Source: Toxotes chatareus
Lineage: Eukaryota; Chordata; Actinopteri; Toxotidae
Reading direction: 5' to 3'
Assembly (NCBI GenBank): GCA_016801885.1
Contig: CM028891.1
Coordinates: 12,631,517-12,695,516 of the forward strand
Length of the DNA: 64,000 nucleotides
Both the position numbers and the translations under genes were made by a program. Below, in pieces: positions 12,390-26,200 of this stretch; position 1 is the first letter of the stretch; each line of letters begins with the position of its first letter. The notes beneath the pieces were generated by a model. It was not told where the DNA came from. It did not search any database and saw only the letters and a program-made list of their open reading frames with translations.

Positions 12390-12680
12390 CCACACAGGTT
12401 CCTAGTGATCTGCCCAGTTCTGCATTACGCGACGCACTGGCTGACCTTGTTTCTGGAAAATTCCTGGGAAACAATAGGGCACTGGAAACAGGTGGAACTC
12501 CCTCGCCAGATCCTAAATTTTTTTTCAGATGAACTGTATTTTCTAAACTGATTGACTTTTTTGCAGTGTAGACTACATGCAATTAGGCCCACTTCTAATC
12601 TTTTCTAATTCGGCTGCCATGCTCTTGGCTGACCCGGGGTGGAAAACAGGGGCCAGCGAGCTCCCAGGCCCACAAAAGCA
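12390..12680. promoter_or_regulatory. Candidate conserved non-coding block upstream of en2 (e)
   Basis: Includes CATGCAATTAGGCCC (octamer-like plus homeodomain core, around 12577-12590), two TCTAAT cores at 12595-12610 and TTCCTGGGAAACAATAGGGC. Frames on both strands are open over parts of it, without codon bias. Regulatory role inferred. Confidence 0.35.
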
Positions 12681-15059
12681 CAGCAACAAAAAAAAAAAAA
12701 AAATCATACAGGATCATCAAATAGGAGAGACGTGCTTTCAGGTTTTGAAAGGCACAGGAAGCTGGAGGATTTGGTCCGACCCCTGCATGGTGACAGAGCT
12801 GATATCTTAGGGACCCCCATTCATCTGGAGGGAGGGATGGTGACCGGGAGAGGAAGGGGGGGGCAGAGAGAGGGAGGGGGGCTCAGGGTGCATCTGCAGA
12901 GGTCCCACCGCCCTCTGATCTGTGAGCTGGCACACATCACGGCGTCCATTCACAAATCCTCCTTCTGCGCGTCACCTTTTGTAGTACTCCATAGTACTGA
13001 GCGCTGGTGACGTGTAAGACAATCCTACCAAGGAAAATACAGAGGAAAAAAAAAATAGGTTATAGGAACTCAAGGACAGGGCACATGCGCACAATGCACG
13101 CGATTTATTGTAGTTCTAGGAGGGGTGTGTACATATGTGTGTGCGAGTGTGTGTAAGAGGGAAGGAGGAGGATGGGGGGGTGAGCCATAAGTGAATATGA
13201 AATAGACCCAGTTGCTGGATTTATAGGCTGCACAGAAAGAAAAATCAGACGTTCAAACTGTGCGCTGCCAGCCTTGAATCCAGAAAAAAAAAACAGAGTG
13301 AATATTAACCCTTCATCTCCCTAAAGAGATGCTCCAATGCTTTTTTAAAAACAAACAAGAGGAAAGAGAAGAAAACTGAAGCATTCGCTTATTTATCAGA
13401 ACCTGACAGAGACGACGTGTGCGATAATCAATATTTCCTGCTTCCCTGACCAAGAACAGAATATATTCATGGAAAATAATAATTTTAACCAGCCTGTGCC
13501 TTAACCATGGGGCGGCACTCTCAATGTACACTTTTAAGATAGTGAAAAAAAAAATAATGATGGTTATTGATAAGGCGACTCTATGGTAGTAAAATTACTG
13601 TAGATGGAAACAAGAATTGTCTAAAACTTCCCATCACTGCTTATTGATTTGACGTGGGCTTGCTGGCGGCTATCTGGACGTTACATGACAGAGTACTATA
13701 GAGCAAATTAAAGCAAATTACACCTGAATATGAAATGTGTGCGTTTGTGTACCACACATGTGAAAGGATGGCAGACCCAGACCAGGGGCTTCGGGTTTAC
13801 ACTTATCTGGAGTCTGGAGTAAATGCTTTCCAAATAAATAAATAAAAATAAAAATAAATTTGGCTTTATAGAAACAGCCTCCTCTGTCTGCAGGGCTGTG
13901 TGAACACTGGACCATGTTTAGTCAAAATGTGAAAAGTACACGTGCACAGGTTTTAGAAAAAAAGCCTCTATGACCTGCTTCATAAGCACGTGCACGTAAT
14001 GGTACTTGTATTATACATTTATTTGGATTGTTTTTGATACTATCACAAGCACGAAGAAAAAAAACATACTTTTGATTTACATGTGGGTTTACCCGTGTCT
14101 GCACAACATAGGCCCAGATATAGATTTAAAAAACATTACAGGTGCCAAAAGAAAAGCTTCCTTTTATATTTAAAATGAAATCATTCTGTTTAAATCTATA
14201 GTTTAAAAAACGGAAAAGATCCAAAAGACTAAATGTGGAGGGACTTCACTGTCTAAAGCATCTAATAGCCAATATAGAGCAAAACAATACGTCAGTGAAC
14301 AAAGCAAATATGGTGACAAACACAGTCAAAAAAAACCCCCCAAAAAACAATAGTAACGCAGGCTCATAAAATACACTTACTTATAGCTTTTAAAACTCAA
14401 AAACAACAGTACCGTAATATGCAAATCACTTGAATGCTACAACAACATTTTAACCCTTAATCAACCAGGACAAATTGTCCTTGAAGATTTTTTTTTTTCA
14501 TTCGCAACCAGAAAAGTAAACAACATAGTTTCTCCTATGCGTCAGATCCTCTGCAAGTAAAGCAGTGATAGTGAAGAGGTTTTCTACTTATAAACAGGAC
14601 ATGGTGCTTATTTTTGTCCTTCCATCACTACAGACCAAAACAAGCCAATCCAAAGTGAAAAAGACAATCTTGTGAAAGTATACACTGCAAAAAAAAATAT
14701 ATATACGCATAGGGCCTAGTTTTAAAAGCTCAAAAGCTAGTTTTCCTTTTAAAGACTGCAGTTCTTTACACTGCTGTTTCACCCATATCGAGAATTTTCT
14801 TCCAAAGGTAGGTCCTGTGCTTAATAAGCACTGCTCCCGCTCCGTCACCTTCCACATAAGTGTGTTTTTTTTTTTGTTTTAAAACGCCGAGATAAGAACC
14901 AGATATATCACTTTCTGGGGGAGAAATACAAGATTTTAGGGCTCAAAGCAGATCGGTTGGTATGTTAAAATGTGTATTTCTTAAAAATATTTCATGTTTT
15001 TTTGCAGTGCACACAAGCTCTTATTATAATTCAGACGCTGAAATGGTGTCATTTCCTCC
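12681..15059. other. Intergenic, nothing recognised
   Basis: A-rich runs (12690, 13050, 13285, 13540), a G/A-rich purine stretch at 12820-12890 and AT-rich DNA. No splice-bounded exon or named repeat was found. Confidence 0.5.
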
Positions 15060-15235
15060 AGACATCCCTGTTTTGCAGTGAGGTTAGAGGCCAAGCCCAG
15101 GCGGTAGCGGCCTGTCTGTGCCTCCATTGTCTGCTGCTTATTTAGCGCTCAACATTAATCTGCGCTTCCCCTCACAAGTGAGAAACAATCGCAGCATGAG
15201 AGTGGCCTGTCTAATTACATCTTTCACTCCCAACT
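15060..15235. promoter_or_regulatory. Candidate conserved non-coding block upstream of en2 (f)
   Basis: Compact, balanced block with CTCCATTGTCTGCTGC (SOX-like), AACATTAATCTGCGC, CAAGTGAGAAACAATCGC and GTCTAATTACATC. It sits about 2.6 kb before the en2 start codon. Texture-based call. Confidence 0.35.
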
Positions 15236-17269
15236 TTCACTTCAGCAGCCGACGGGAAGAGCTTGGATGGGCCCTTTGTGATGGGGACATGTGAGATAGG
15301 ACCAGTGGGTGTCATTCAGGTAGATTTGGGTTAAGATTTTTTTTTTAAGCAGCATTATCAGATGGTAATAAATCACTTTAAAGTGAAGAATAGAACTCAA
15401 AGATCCACCAGAAGCATGTGATGTTGCACTTTGTGAATCTGTATGCATGTGAGCTCACCAGACGCGTTTGAACACAAATCCAGATTAACTCCAAACAAAT
15501 ATTTCAGGTAATAATACTTCACAATAATTGCTTTGCAATTTGCACAAAGCCTGTATTTAACAGGTGAAAAGTCAAGGAGATGATGCGTCCCCCGCAGGAC
15601 AAAACCTGGTTTATATTCGAGCTTAAATCACAGGCTTTAACTTGCCACAAATCCAAATTAAAACAATAGATGTGGGCCACTAACCAAACCTTCACACTGT
15701 CCAGAAAGCTCGTTTTTTTCCAGCAACAGTTCAAAGAAACCATCAACCCATCCATATTATAACGGCTGATTGGCCAGTGGCGCACAAATAATCACATGAT
15801 ACAACAAAATATGTCTAAAATATGTGTTAATTTAAAGAAATTTGGATCAAAGTTGCGCCCAATCCCAGAAACCAAGAGGAGAAGACAATGTATTCTTGTA
15901 ATAATAAAAGAAAGCAGCTGACTTTCTAACTGACTTGTTCAAAGGCTCCTCACTCAGACTCAGTCTCGCTGCTCCTCTGGTCCTCCTCCGTGTCTCTTGT
16001 CTTTTCTTTCTTTTTTTTTTTTTTTTTTTTTTTTACGCGCATCTCCGGTTCTAACGCCAGCGCAGAAGCGGCTGAGCCATCCCTGCTGCCCGGTGCCGTC
16101 CTGGGAGGAGAAACACAAACTTGGTGCTGGTCAGCAAAGTTACTCAAAGTTTTGTCTTTGGCGCGACTCAGTATCCCGAGCACCGTGCACAAAACAGTTT
16201 GTTTGCATCACTGATTTCTTTTAAAGGGATACGGACCCAGTTCTTGGTCGACCGCAGAGTCACGACAGGCGAACATGAGAACATCAAAAAATACTTAACT
16301 CACATCCCTGCGCGTTTGAAACCACGCGGGGAAGACTGTGTGGCTGTCACGTTTCAGTTTTGATGCATTTTGTCGCCAATTATGAGGCGACTGAAGGAAA
16401 CATGACACATTAGCACAGACCATCCTGCAAATCAGAGAGCTTCCATTTCATGAGATAACCAAGAAAGTGTCGTTGCAATGGGTTATTAAAAAAAAAACCC
16501 CAACAACTACATAACTGATTTTAGGGTAAATTCAATTTTCAGGAAAAATACCCTCAGTTCAAAACGTGACTTTAGGGACCTGCAACAGTTGTGTCCGCAT
16601 TTAACCTTGGCCAGGGCAGACTGACTCTAAGTACATCCGAGGCCATTTGACCTCACAGGTGTTACAATAACCTTTAATTAATATATATTCCGAGATATTT
16701 CCAGCAGATACTAGAGTTTTCAGTGTTGTCCAAAGACGTATTTTCAGATGATATTTAAACACATGTTGCCTCAAAGATTTTCACGTCACGGATCCCGTGA
16801 TACATGCACACGAGGCCATTTTACTACTGATTTTGGTAGGATTGTGTTTCATCTGGCTTCATACGAACACACTTTTCTTGTTATTCATTCAAAAAAACTG
16901 AACTGTATTTAAGTACGGGCGTCTAAAAGTGTCCAGAGTTAAACTTATATACACCTAAGAGGTGTTACAGTGCGTTAAAACGAAGTGAAAATATACTACT
17001 CGTCATTTTATTGGGAATCCCTCCATGCCCTGCAAGCGAGGAACCCCGGGGGTCCCCGCAACCCACTTTGACAACCGATGCTTCAATCTCCCATTGTTTC
17101 TTATCAACACAAACGAGCTGGTGCGCATCGTGTTTTCCTTCGCAAACTAAAACTCCAATAAATCAAGTTACGTGTTCATAAACACAGATGAATTATTGGG
17201 AGTATCTGAAAGCATGCACGGGATTTAAATTAGGCTTCTTCTCCGTTATAGTCCAGGACTCTTTCCCTT
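15236..17269. other. en2 upstream flank
   Basis: Mostly AT-rich. It contains a 24-base T run at 16011-16034, immediately followed by a GC-rich patch to about 16110. ORFs here (15950-16363 on both strands) run through the homopolymer and are not credible genes. Confidence 0.5.
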
Positions 17270-17460
17270 TACTAAGGCGAGGATGGGCGTTTGTGGACTG
17301 CTCTGGAGTCTGCGTCACGTGGCCTGGTTTCTGCCACCCTATTGGTCCAAGGCACGTGTCTGGGAGGACGGTGGGAAAACGTCACTCGGGGGGCTCGTAT
17401 TGAAAATAAGAACAAAACTCCAGAGTGAGAGTATTAGAGCATCAGTTTAGGAGCCTCTTT
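17270..17460 (+). promoter_or_regulatory. en2: Probable en2 promoter region
   Basis: GC-richer stretch 350-540 bases before the start codon. It has an inverted CCAAT box (CTATTGGTCC, about 17339-17348), an E-box CACGTG at 17354-17359 and another CACGTG at 17317-17322. No clear TATA box. The transcription start is inferred to lie near 17400-17470, leaving a 5' UTR of about 350 bases. Confidence 0.5.
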
Positions 17461-17807
17461 ATTTACCCTTAGTTTAGTTTAGGTGTAGGCTTTACTGAGC
17501 ACTCCGAAATTGGATAACACTAAATTGGACGGTGCGCAAATGGCACATGTTTTAGCTCTACGATATCAGTTGTAACCCGAGATTGAGGGAATATATGTCA
17601 AAAAGTATGCTTTTCTCAGAGGACACTACCGCAAGGCTTTGCATGGTGTCCAAGGCACTCACTTGTATTTGAGTTTTATTTTTTTTATTTATTTTACGCG
17701 TGCGGTTTTTTTGCCATCTAATTTCCTTGAAGTTCTTTGCGAATATTATTGCAGCGGAGAGAGCGATAAAGGGGTTAAAGAGAGTAAAGCGGGGAAAGTG
17801 AATCAGT

Positions 17808-19572
17808 ATGGAAGAAAATGATCACGGCAACAGAGACGTGGTGGAGCGGCAGGAGTCGGCGGATGAATCAAACAGAGCCATCCTTCCCCTGTTACAGGCG
17901 CCGGGGAACCTGCAGATCCCTCACCGGGTCACCAATTTCTTCATCGACAACATCCTGCGGCCGGATTTCGGGAAGAGAAAGGACGGAGGCGCAAACCGCG
18001 AAGAGAGTAGCCTGGCGTCGCGGGAGAGCCACGACAGCCCCGCCGCCCCTCAGACCGAGCCAGTGGGGAGCACGGTGCCGGCGGAGGGGACCTCCACTCC
18101 ACACACGGTTACCGGGGCTAAGAAGCCCGCTATAGCCGCCGAGGAGCCCCTGAAACCCCGCGGGGAGAACGGAGACCAGTGCCTAAGCTCAGACTCAGAC
18201 AGTTCCCAAGCCAGCTCAAACCCAGCCATGTCTCAGCCCATGTTGTGGCCAGCCTGGGTCTACTGCACCAGATACTCGGACAGGCCTTCTTCAGGTTGGT
18301 GGCACCGTGCATGCGTTTTACTATACCGTATTCTCGGTAACCTGAAATACCCCGTAACACTGACCCCGGATGCCTTGACCGACTTCTGCCGAGTAGAGTG
18401 GAGCGAACCGAGCAGTGCAGCGCAAACTAAGAATAAAATAAAATAAAATAAAATAGAAAGATTACTGAAAGCAAAATACAAATCCAGTGGTCAGCTATTT
18501 GAACAACATTTTCTCGTGCAATGCAGAAACGAATACCATATTGAAAATGAAATCAAAATTTGGCTTTTCGGTGAGAGTAGGCCTATTTTTAAATGCAAAC
18601 TAGAAAGAAGAAAACATTTTTTAAAAACAGTAACACGTGATAAAATATCTATAATTTAATTACTCACCAAAATACAGCAAAACATATAAAACTGGAACTA
18701 TTACGCACAGATATTTCTACACCAAAATGCTCCCATTCAGTCAGTGTTCTTGCAAATTTCCTTTGGTAATGAATGTGATAGCTAATACTGGGGTCCTGCA
18801 TATGGTAAACATAAGCGCGCTGACAGGCTGCATGTCTCCCAGAGAATCTGCAGGTCTGCAAATTTTTATTTGGTGCGCTTGTCATAGCTGTTTTGCTCCT
18901 TAGTAGCGTTAGACGAGCTGTGTTGTGGGATGAATTAAAAATGCATGTTTTCACAATGGACTCCCCCATTAGCACATGTATTTCCTGGCCAGTACTGAGC
19001 GTTCTTAGAATTATTTCTAATCTTTATTTATAAGAAACGACTAGCTACAACTTTTCAGCCAGCAGCAAGGTTAATATCTTCTGTATTTTTTTTTAGTGTC
19101 CATCAAAAGTGGAGTACAACTTGTTCTCATGCATTATGTAACGCTGTATAGAGTGGCGTAGGCGACTACTACGAGTTGTGGAGCTGCATAGTTTTTATAT
19201 GGGTTGCTTAAAAAAAAAAAAGAAACACAAGTTGATTCATCATTGAAAAGGTTCGTCCTATATTATGACGTTTTAATGTGTTTTTCTCTGTTTGGTGGAG
19301 GGAACCAAACGTTTAGCCCAAAGCTCCACCAAACAGGCCTGTGTCCAGATAGAAAATTAATGTGTATCTAATGTGCGCTGCTCAAATTCTGTTCACGTTT
19401 GCCCATTGAGGAGCTTTTCAAGTGGCCCACAAAAACAAAAATGCAAAGTAGCTGCATTGAAATTCATACTGTTTTCAACTCACCTGCAACAACAGTGGCT
19501 GAGATGTGTCACTGATGTTTTTGCAGTGTTGTCCTATTGGCTAATAATTCCTTATTACTAGAGACGGTGTCA

Positions 19573-19610
<38 letters not shown>

Positions 19611-20584
19611 TGTGTATGATGTGTGCGTACACATACATACGTATGTGTGTGCAAGCGAAGAAGAGGGATAGAAACAGGGAGGGAGGGGAGGTTTTGCTTC
19701 TTGGATCTGTTCTCCAGTGGAGCTGTCAACATTTTACAATCACTCCATCTTGGTTTTTTGTATTATTATTATTTTTTATTTTTTTTTACCCGTTTGTCCA
19801 AAATGTTTTGGGGCATCAGAAAAACTTAGATTTGTGTTTTTTTTTAATTTATTAACAAAAAGACTTTATAGTCTAATGGCAACAGATGGCTCAACAACCA
19901 TTTGTTTACTTATTTCTAAATCGTGGAGATTGAAATAAGTTTTAAAACCTGCGTTTTCATATAAGATACACTTTACGCAACTGTTTTATATACGTTTATA
20001 GGCACTATAGTGAATGCAAATAAACGCAAAGTAGCAGAATAGTGTACTGTGTATATGCTGATGGAGCATTTTAATGAGAAAACCTAAAAAAAAAAAGTAT
20101 CGCTTTTGATCATAAAGTTTTTAATAAGCCGTTTGCCTGGTTATCGCACATGTCACAGTTTGTGTTTTTATTTTTCGGCCATATTCATGACCATGTTCTG
20201 ACACTGACAAACCAATGTTTCTGTGTCTGTGACCCCCCCAATCCCCAAATTCCCTCCACTACAGGGCCAAGATCCCGCAAACCAAAGAAGAAAACGACCA
20301 GCAAAGAGGACAAGCGACCACGGACGGCCTTCACAGCAGAGCAGCTGCAAAGACTAAAATCGGAGTTTCAGACAAACCGGTATCTGACCGAGCAGAGGCG
20401 GCAGAACCTGGCGCAGGAACTGGGCCTGAACGAGTCCCAGATCAAGATCTGGTTTCAGAACAAGAGGGCCAAAATCAAGAAGGCCAGCGGCACTAAAAAC
20501 AGTCTGGCCTTGCACCTGATGGCACAGGGACTGTACAATCACGCCACCGTCACGTCGAAAGACGAAAAATCAGACAGCGATTGA
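17808..20584 (+). CDS. en2: Homeobox protein engrailed-2 (en2, probably en2a)
   Basis: Two exons, 17808-18294 and 20265-20584, join in phase (TCA G|GG CCA) to 268 codons plus stop. The engrailed regions appear in order. EH1, the Groucho-binding motif with FFIDNIL, is at residues 38-55. EH2, the Pbx-binding motif LWPAWVYCTRYSDRPSSG, is at 146-163. EH3 (PRSRKPKKK) follows. The homeodomain is at 178-237, with Gln50 at 227 and Asn51 at 228. EH5 (HLMAQGLYNHA) follows, and the tail is SDSD. An acidic-serine stretch (SSDSDSSQASS) precedes EH2. Engrailed-2 is a nuclear transcriptional repressor that maintains the midbrain-hindbrain boundary downstream of Pax2/Wnt1/Fgf8. The length is close to the fish proteins and shorter than mammalian EN2 (333 aa), which has extra low-complexity sequence. 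En2 and not en1 is supported by insig1 and rbm33 as neighbours; the a-copy is inferred from synteny. Confidence 0.96.
18295..20264 (+). other. en2: en2 intron
   Basis: Single 1970-base intron, placed just before the codons of EH3 as in other engrailed genes. Donor G|GTTGGT is weak-looking but gives the conserved junction; the acceptor is CTCCACTACAG. It contains a TG microsatellite at 19576-19609 and several A/T runs. No internal gene seen. Confidence 0.85.
19576..19609. repeat. TG microsatellite in en2 intron
   Basis: About seventeen TG units, followed by GGTGTGTATG and, at 19629-19650, an imperfect palindrome around CATACGTATG. Confidence 0.9.
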
Positions 20585-22625
20585 TTTCCAGAGAAGTAAC
20601 AGCAGCCTCCAGACGAAAAAGAACCTATAATAATCCTATGAAAGTTTTTTAAATAGAGATATCACAGCAAAACTCTCCCTACAGGAATATTTCATGACAC
20701 CACAGCAGATTTAAAAAAAATACTACAAATACATAGCTATCACTATACTAAATGCTCACCCACCACAGATGTACAGTGGGTCCAGGACACCATAGGAAAA
20801 AAAATACTACAAACGATCAATAAGGTCCGTGGATTACTAAGAGTCCCTACAGGAATATTAAATGATCTCTATAGGTTGCTATAGGAGTATTATAGGGATT
20901 TTTCGTTCTATGGGAGGTTGAATCAAGCCTACAATGCAATAATTTCATCGAATAAAGGGCCAGTGTATAGAGTATACCAGCATAAATTGTTTTAAAAAAA
21001 ATAAGAGAGAGATATTTCTGCAATATCACGTCTATAAAAGATGTTGTATAAAGGTATGTTTTCATTGTTTGTCGCCCCTCACCCCCTCCCAACCCACCCA
21101 CCCCCCTCACCCCACCCCTCCAGAAGGTACAAATACTTAGACCCTTCATTTTTATATAGGCCTACTGCTATCCATGATTGTCATCATTTTTTACATTGAA
21201 CTGGCACTTGACGTTTCGATCTGTCAGTGAAGTGAACAAACTTAAGTCCAAAGAATATTTTTCTGCTGCATCCAGGCTACTGTGAATTTAAATAAATGCT
21301 AACACGATTTTATTTCCATGCTTGTTGGATTCCTTGGTTGTGTTTTGGTGTAAAAATGGACAGGAGGTAGTTTTTCTTTTTTGTTTTGTTTTTGGAGTGT
21401 CCCCTCGCAGACCTAATTGGACAGACAATGAATTTTGATACGTTTTTTAAAAAAAAAAAGAAAAGAAATTCACAGGAACTCTTTATTATTCTACGTGACT
21501 GAGAGAGGTAGCGATTTTTTCTAACACGCCACTTCACTAAAATGCTGACTTAAGCCTTGTTTATATGTATGTGGTCGTCTCATAGCCTTTAAACAACTGT
21601 TACGCGCGTATTCCCTTCGTTATACCAATGCATCAGTGCAGCTATTATAGTTTTAAATAGCAATATAAATCATTTTTTTGTAGCTAAATGAATTCAAGGC
21701 TATAATGCTGCCTATAAAGTCACAGAAACAACTCTGTAGCATAAAGACAATGATGACAACCATTTTGCGCACTCGAGTATAGACTATAAATGCAGGTTAT
21801 TGGATGTTCTTGTTAAATCTTTCTCTATATACATTTTTATTACATATCCATATATCATAAAAGAAGGCAAATCCGTCAGTGACTGTATTACAAATGTTGG
21901 AAATCTCTTATCGTTGTTGAAAGGACTTCATATGTGTATTTATATAGATTATATTGAGAAAAAAAATCTATCCAATGACCAGTGTTGCTTTAGAGTAGAT
22001 ATCTGAGGTGTTTACACTGCTTGTTTATCTTGCAATAACTTTTCTGTTTTCTTTTTTTGTGAATGAAAAATAGTTTATGGGGCCTTTGCATGAAAGCTGC
22101 AATTTGTTGTACTTGGGCAAATAACTGTGTTTATAAACTTTGGTCTTTATCGACGAAAGTATGATCGAGCTAAGTTTTAGACTGTATCCATACCAAATTG
22201 TGGACTTTTTGCCTTTCAAAGTGTTTTTGTTGTGTATCTGCAAAAAGTGTGTGTGAATTAAAATCCACCAAACAGAAACACACTTTGCCTTAAAGTTCAA
22301 GTGTGAACTTTTTATGAAACAGAACTGTGCCGAATCAGAGAAGCAGTATTACTTCAAATGCAGACTATTCAAGTTTAATGCCTTTATGAAAACTGCTGGT
22401 ACGACATTATGAATTTACTCATCAGCGTATATCTATCTATATATGAACATGTTTAAATAAAATTACAACACAGAGTTGTAGAATACAATGCTATTTTTTA
22501 TTTTATGTTGGAAGTATTCTTTGGTATAAATGTACATAATTTGTATCATGTATTAATTGTGTAATTAACTGCCTCCTGAAAACTGCAAAAGAAGAGTAAA
22601 TAAAGCTTGAAGATTATACACAAAC
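20585..22625 (+). other. en2: en2 3' untranslated region
   Basis: AT-rich, without a real frame. Candidate AATAAA signals lie at 21291-21296, 22456-22461 and 22599-22604. The last is followed by a TTGT-rich context and gives a UTR of about 2 kb. Use of the nearer site would give a UTR of about 0.7 kb. End uncertain. Confidence 0.6.
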
Positions 22626-23213
22626 AAGTTTCTAGCTTGTTTATATGAAGCAACGCGTTCATATTTGGCTCTAAAAATACAGAAAAAAAAACAACTGAGG
22701 CCTGGCTAAAGCAGTAAATGTGGCTGTCAATCAATGCTGAGCCTCTGCAGGCCTCAAAAACACCAAACGCATTACTGGCTAAAATTGCCTAGAAGAGAAA
22801 TACATACTATAATAGTTTTAAATAAATGCTGCAATATGTCAAATATTCACAAATTTAATCACAAAGGTTATTCATTTGCATTGCTTAACAAACACCCACT
22901 CGTTCTATGAGCTGTTCAGAATCAGATTCACGGAGGATCAAATTCACAGGTTTTGAGATTAAAACATTTGCAAAAGCATCCAACATTATGCAAGGGAAAG
23001 CCTTGAACAATTCCCAGGCATGTTTCCTCAACAATGCCTTATCTGCATTTCCATACTTGCACCACTAGTCTTTGAACGCCATGTCTAACGGTCAGTGACT
23101 ACCATTAGAGCAGATAGGGCTGCTCCCAGCAGTGTCTTCACGACGGTCAGTTGTCCTCGCCGCCTCTGAAAAGAGCCTGTGCTTCTATCACAAGGCAGAA
23201 ATGGGAGGCGAAA

Positions 23214-23261
<48 letters not shown>

Positions 23262-26200
23262 GATGAGAGAAAGAGAGACAGAGAGAGAGAAAGCAATGAA
23301 GGTCAAAGCCTGTCATGGCTGCAGGTGGCTGGTTTCCCCCCTCCCACCCCACAGTAACCCATTCTCCACACACAGCTTTCTCACTCACTAACTCGTACGC
23401 TCTTTCTCCCTCATACACATACACACACACACACACATATATATCTACACACTCACTCACACACACACACACACACTTGCACAAACATCTTACTATCACT
23501 TGGTTTTATTATATTGCTGCCCGCCACGCACAAACTTTTCATTCATTTTCGTTCCTCCTCACATACGCACATACCCCTGTTGTTTTGGTCCTTCATTCAG
23601 CGCATCAATAGGAACCTTCATCAAAATATTCACAGGCAGAGAAGCTCCCTGAAGTTCAGATAGGGACACCAATGCATGAACAATAGCTCAAGCTGTAAGG
23701 CTGCATGGGCACATTCTCCTGCAACAAAAGCTTTTATCTGAGAATAATTTGTCTCATCTCTCAAAGTGAGATTCAGGTGGCCAAGTGACCTCAAGTGGTC
23801 GATGCTCAGGGCTCTTAACTGCAACCGAAAAGTCTTGCGTTGCTGTCAAAACGTAATATATGACGATATAAATCATTCAACAGAAAACAGAACAACAGAA
23901 AAATAAAATAAATATCTCGAGAATGAGATGTAGATGCTATAAAAACGCCCGGAATAAAAGTTATCTTTTGCAGTATTGCTGACAATTCCGTAAGGTTCTC
24001 ATGCTGTAAAAATGGAAGTGAGCGCAGGATACATCAGGAAAGTATCTATGTCTACCTCTAAACACAAAAGGGCCCCTTCCTGCTATGACCTCTCCTACCA
24101 TCCTCCCCCTCCCCTACTGTGTCATTTACCCACAGTTTCTAAATGCTTCCTACGGCCAGAGTGGAATCTGCTCAGAGGTGCCTGGGCTTTGTGGCGGAAA
24201 CATAATTAAAGTGGTGAAAGATGTAAAAGGTGAAGAATGGGGATGACATCAGGCCAATTTCACACTTGGCACTCGAATGGCTAGGTCCAAGCCAGGACTC
24301 TTGCCTCGCAACACAGATCAAAGCCCACTGTCACCGCACCAGTGCAGGAAAAAAAAAGGCAAAAGGACACCTAACTATGCTAATCCCCAGGACGAATATA
24401 TTTTAATCTTGTTAGAATACAAGTTAATGCCGTGGCTCAGTGACTGAACTTTTTGGCAAGAATGAGAGGTGGACAGAACTACTTTTACCTTTTCTACATG
24501 AGGTGCCCCTGTCTGGCACTGGATAAACAGCCAGAGTCTGAACAAACTTTTCTTTTGGGCAAACTCAGCGTATTATAAAGCCATATACTGTACAGGCTGC
24601 AGATAGCAGTCACAAGCCACTGAAAAGGCGAGCACCAGTTTTCATTAAGAACAAGGATGGAGGGGAGGGGAAAAAAAAAAAACACTCAACCCCAGTAGCT
24701 GTCTCAGTGACCCCATCTGAATCCCCACTAGGGCACCTAACATGCAAAGGAAATGAGTATTTTGTGGACTGGTTTGTCCCCTCTCACATTGAGCCCTCCT
24801 TTCTGAAAAGCACCTTGGTAACCCTTGATCTCTCATGTATGGAAGTCAGGGCACTGGGGCCTGCAGAAGTTGACTAGGCAGACAATAGCAAGCGGATGCT
24901 TTCTGGAAAAGTCACACCCAGGCAACTCTCATTTCACACACCGTGTTTGAGTGACCCTTGAAAAAAGATGCAAGACTTTTCTCTAAAGATTCTTTTTGTT
25001 CACTTAACGAAATTCAGGAAAAAAAAAAAAACATGTACTTTTTTCCCATGTAGCCACCACATCTGGTTTCTAGACTGGATGTTTTCTGCTCAGTGGCACT
25101 GAATTAAAACGTGAAATCATTCTTGCATTAAATTTCACAAACTTGTTTATAATGTGATTTGATCAACAGTGCTTCTTCTCTACGTTGGCCGAATCATGGA
25201 CATGTCCCAAGAAGATTAGTCTTTTTTCAGACAAAATGCTGAAACAAAAATAAGAGAGCACTATGGGAAATATTAGTTATGATTAAAAAATTAGTGTTTG
25301 CATTGGCTTATGCTTAGATATGATGACAGGTTGAACCAGTTACACTTACAGGTCAAAAATGATTTTTTTCAGGCGGCATGTGGTACAACGCTGTCTCCGG
25401 GTTTGGTAAAATTACAGGAATTCTGAAATTTGATCACAATGATCCCTTTGCAAACCCTAAACTAACACTAACTTTCAAAGTGATGCACTGATATGATGGT
25501 TGTATCAGCAGATGTCTTTCACTGGACAAAACAATTCATATTTATTTGAATCCATGAAACAACAGATTTTGTCCATTTTTGACTTTATGTTAACACTATT
25601 AATGATTATTTGGATTATTGATGAATCTGTTTATATTTTTCATTAGTCTATTAATCATTTGGCTTATTAAAATACTATTTTTTCAGAGCATGAGGTGACT
25701 TTTGAATTGCTTGTTTCACATATTTGATTTACATGTTTCGTTTCCATGTGCTGCAAGTGTTTGGGAGCTTTGCTTCACAAATTACTTAATCCATTATCAC
25801 AAACCAGAATTGTTGTGAAATACTTGTCTGGCAATCAATCAGCTCATTAATCAGCCTACGGTTTTAGGACTAAATGTATTACCAGTAACAGGTGTGTGTG
25901 TAAAATCTGTAATATTTTAATTTAAGTTCTTTCCCATACAGTCTGAGTACAAATGATGCACAAATACATGATGTTCTTCACCAATTTCTGGATCAATTGG
26001 GATGACTATGTTTTGTTGGGTTTTTTTTTTTTTTTTTTAAATCAGTTATCATCCATTCATGTTTACACGATATTCCCCAGGAGTTCATTTTAAGATTATT
26101 CCAAACTTTTCTTATTTTTGATCAGTATGATCACCTTCAGGAACACCCAGAATTGTAGTTGATATACAGTTCAAAACTAATGATTCCTCAGTCCTTTGGC

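Noticed and set aside
12190..12582. 130-codon minus-strand frame upstream of en2
   Set aside because: Overlaps plus-strand frames, no codon bias, no recognisable domain; better read as non-coding regulatory DNA.
17808..20584. Assignment as engrailed-1
   Set aside because: Neighbours are insig1 and rbm33, not insig2; the N-terminus and EH5 tail fit fish En2.
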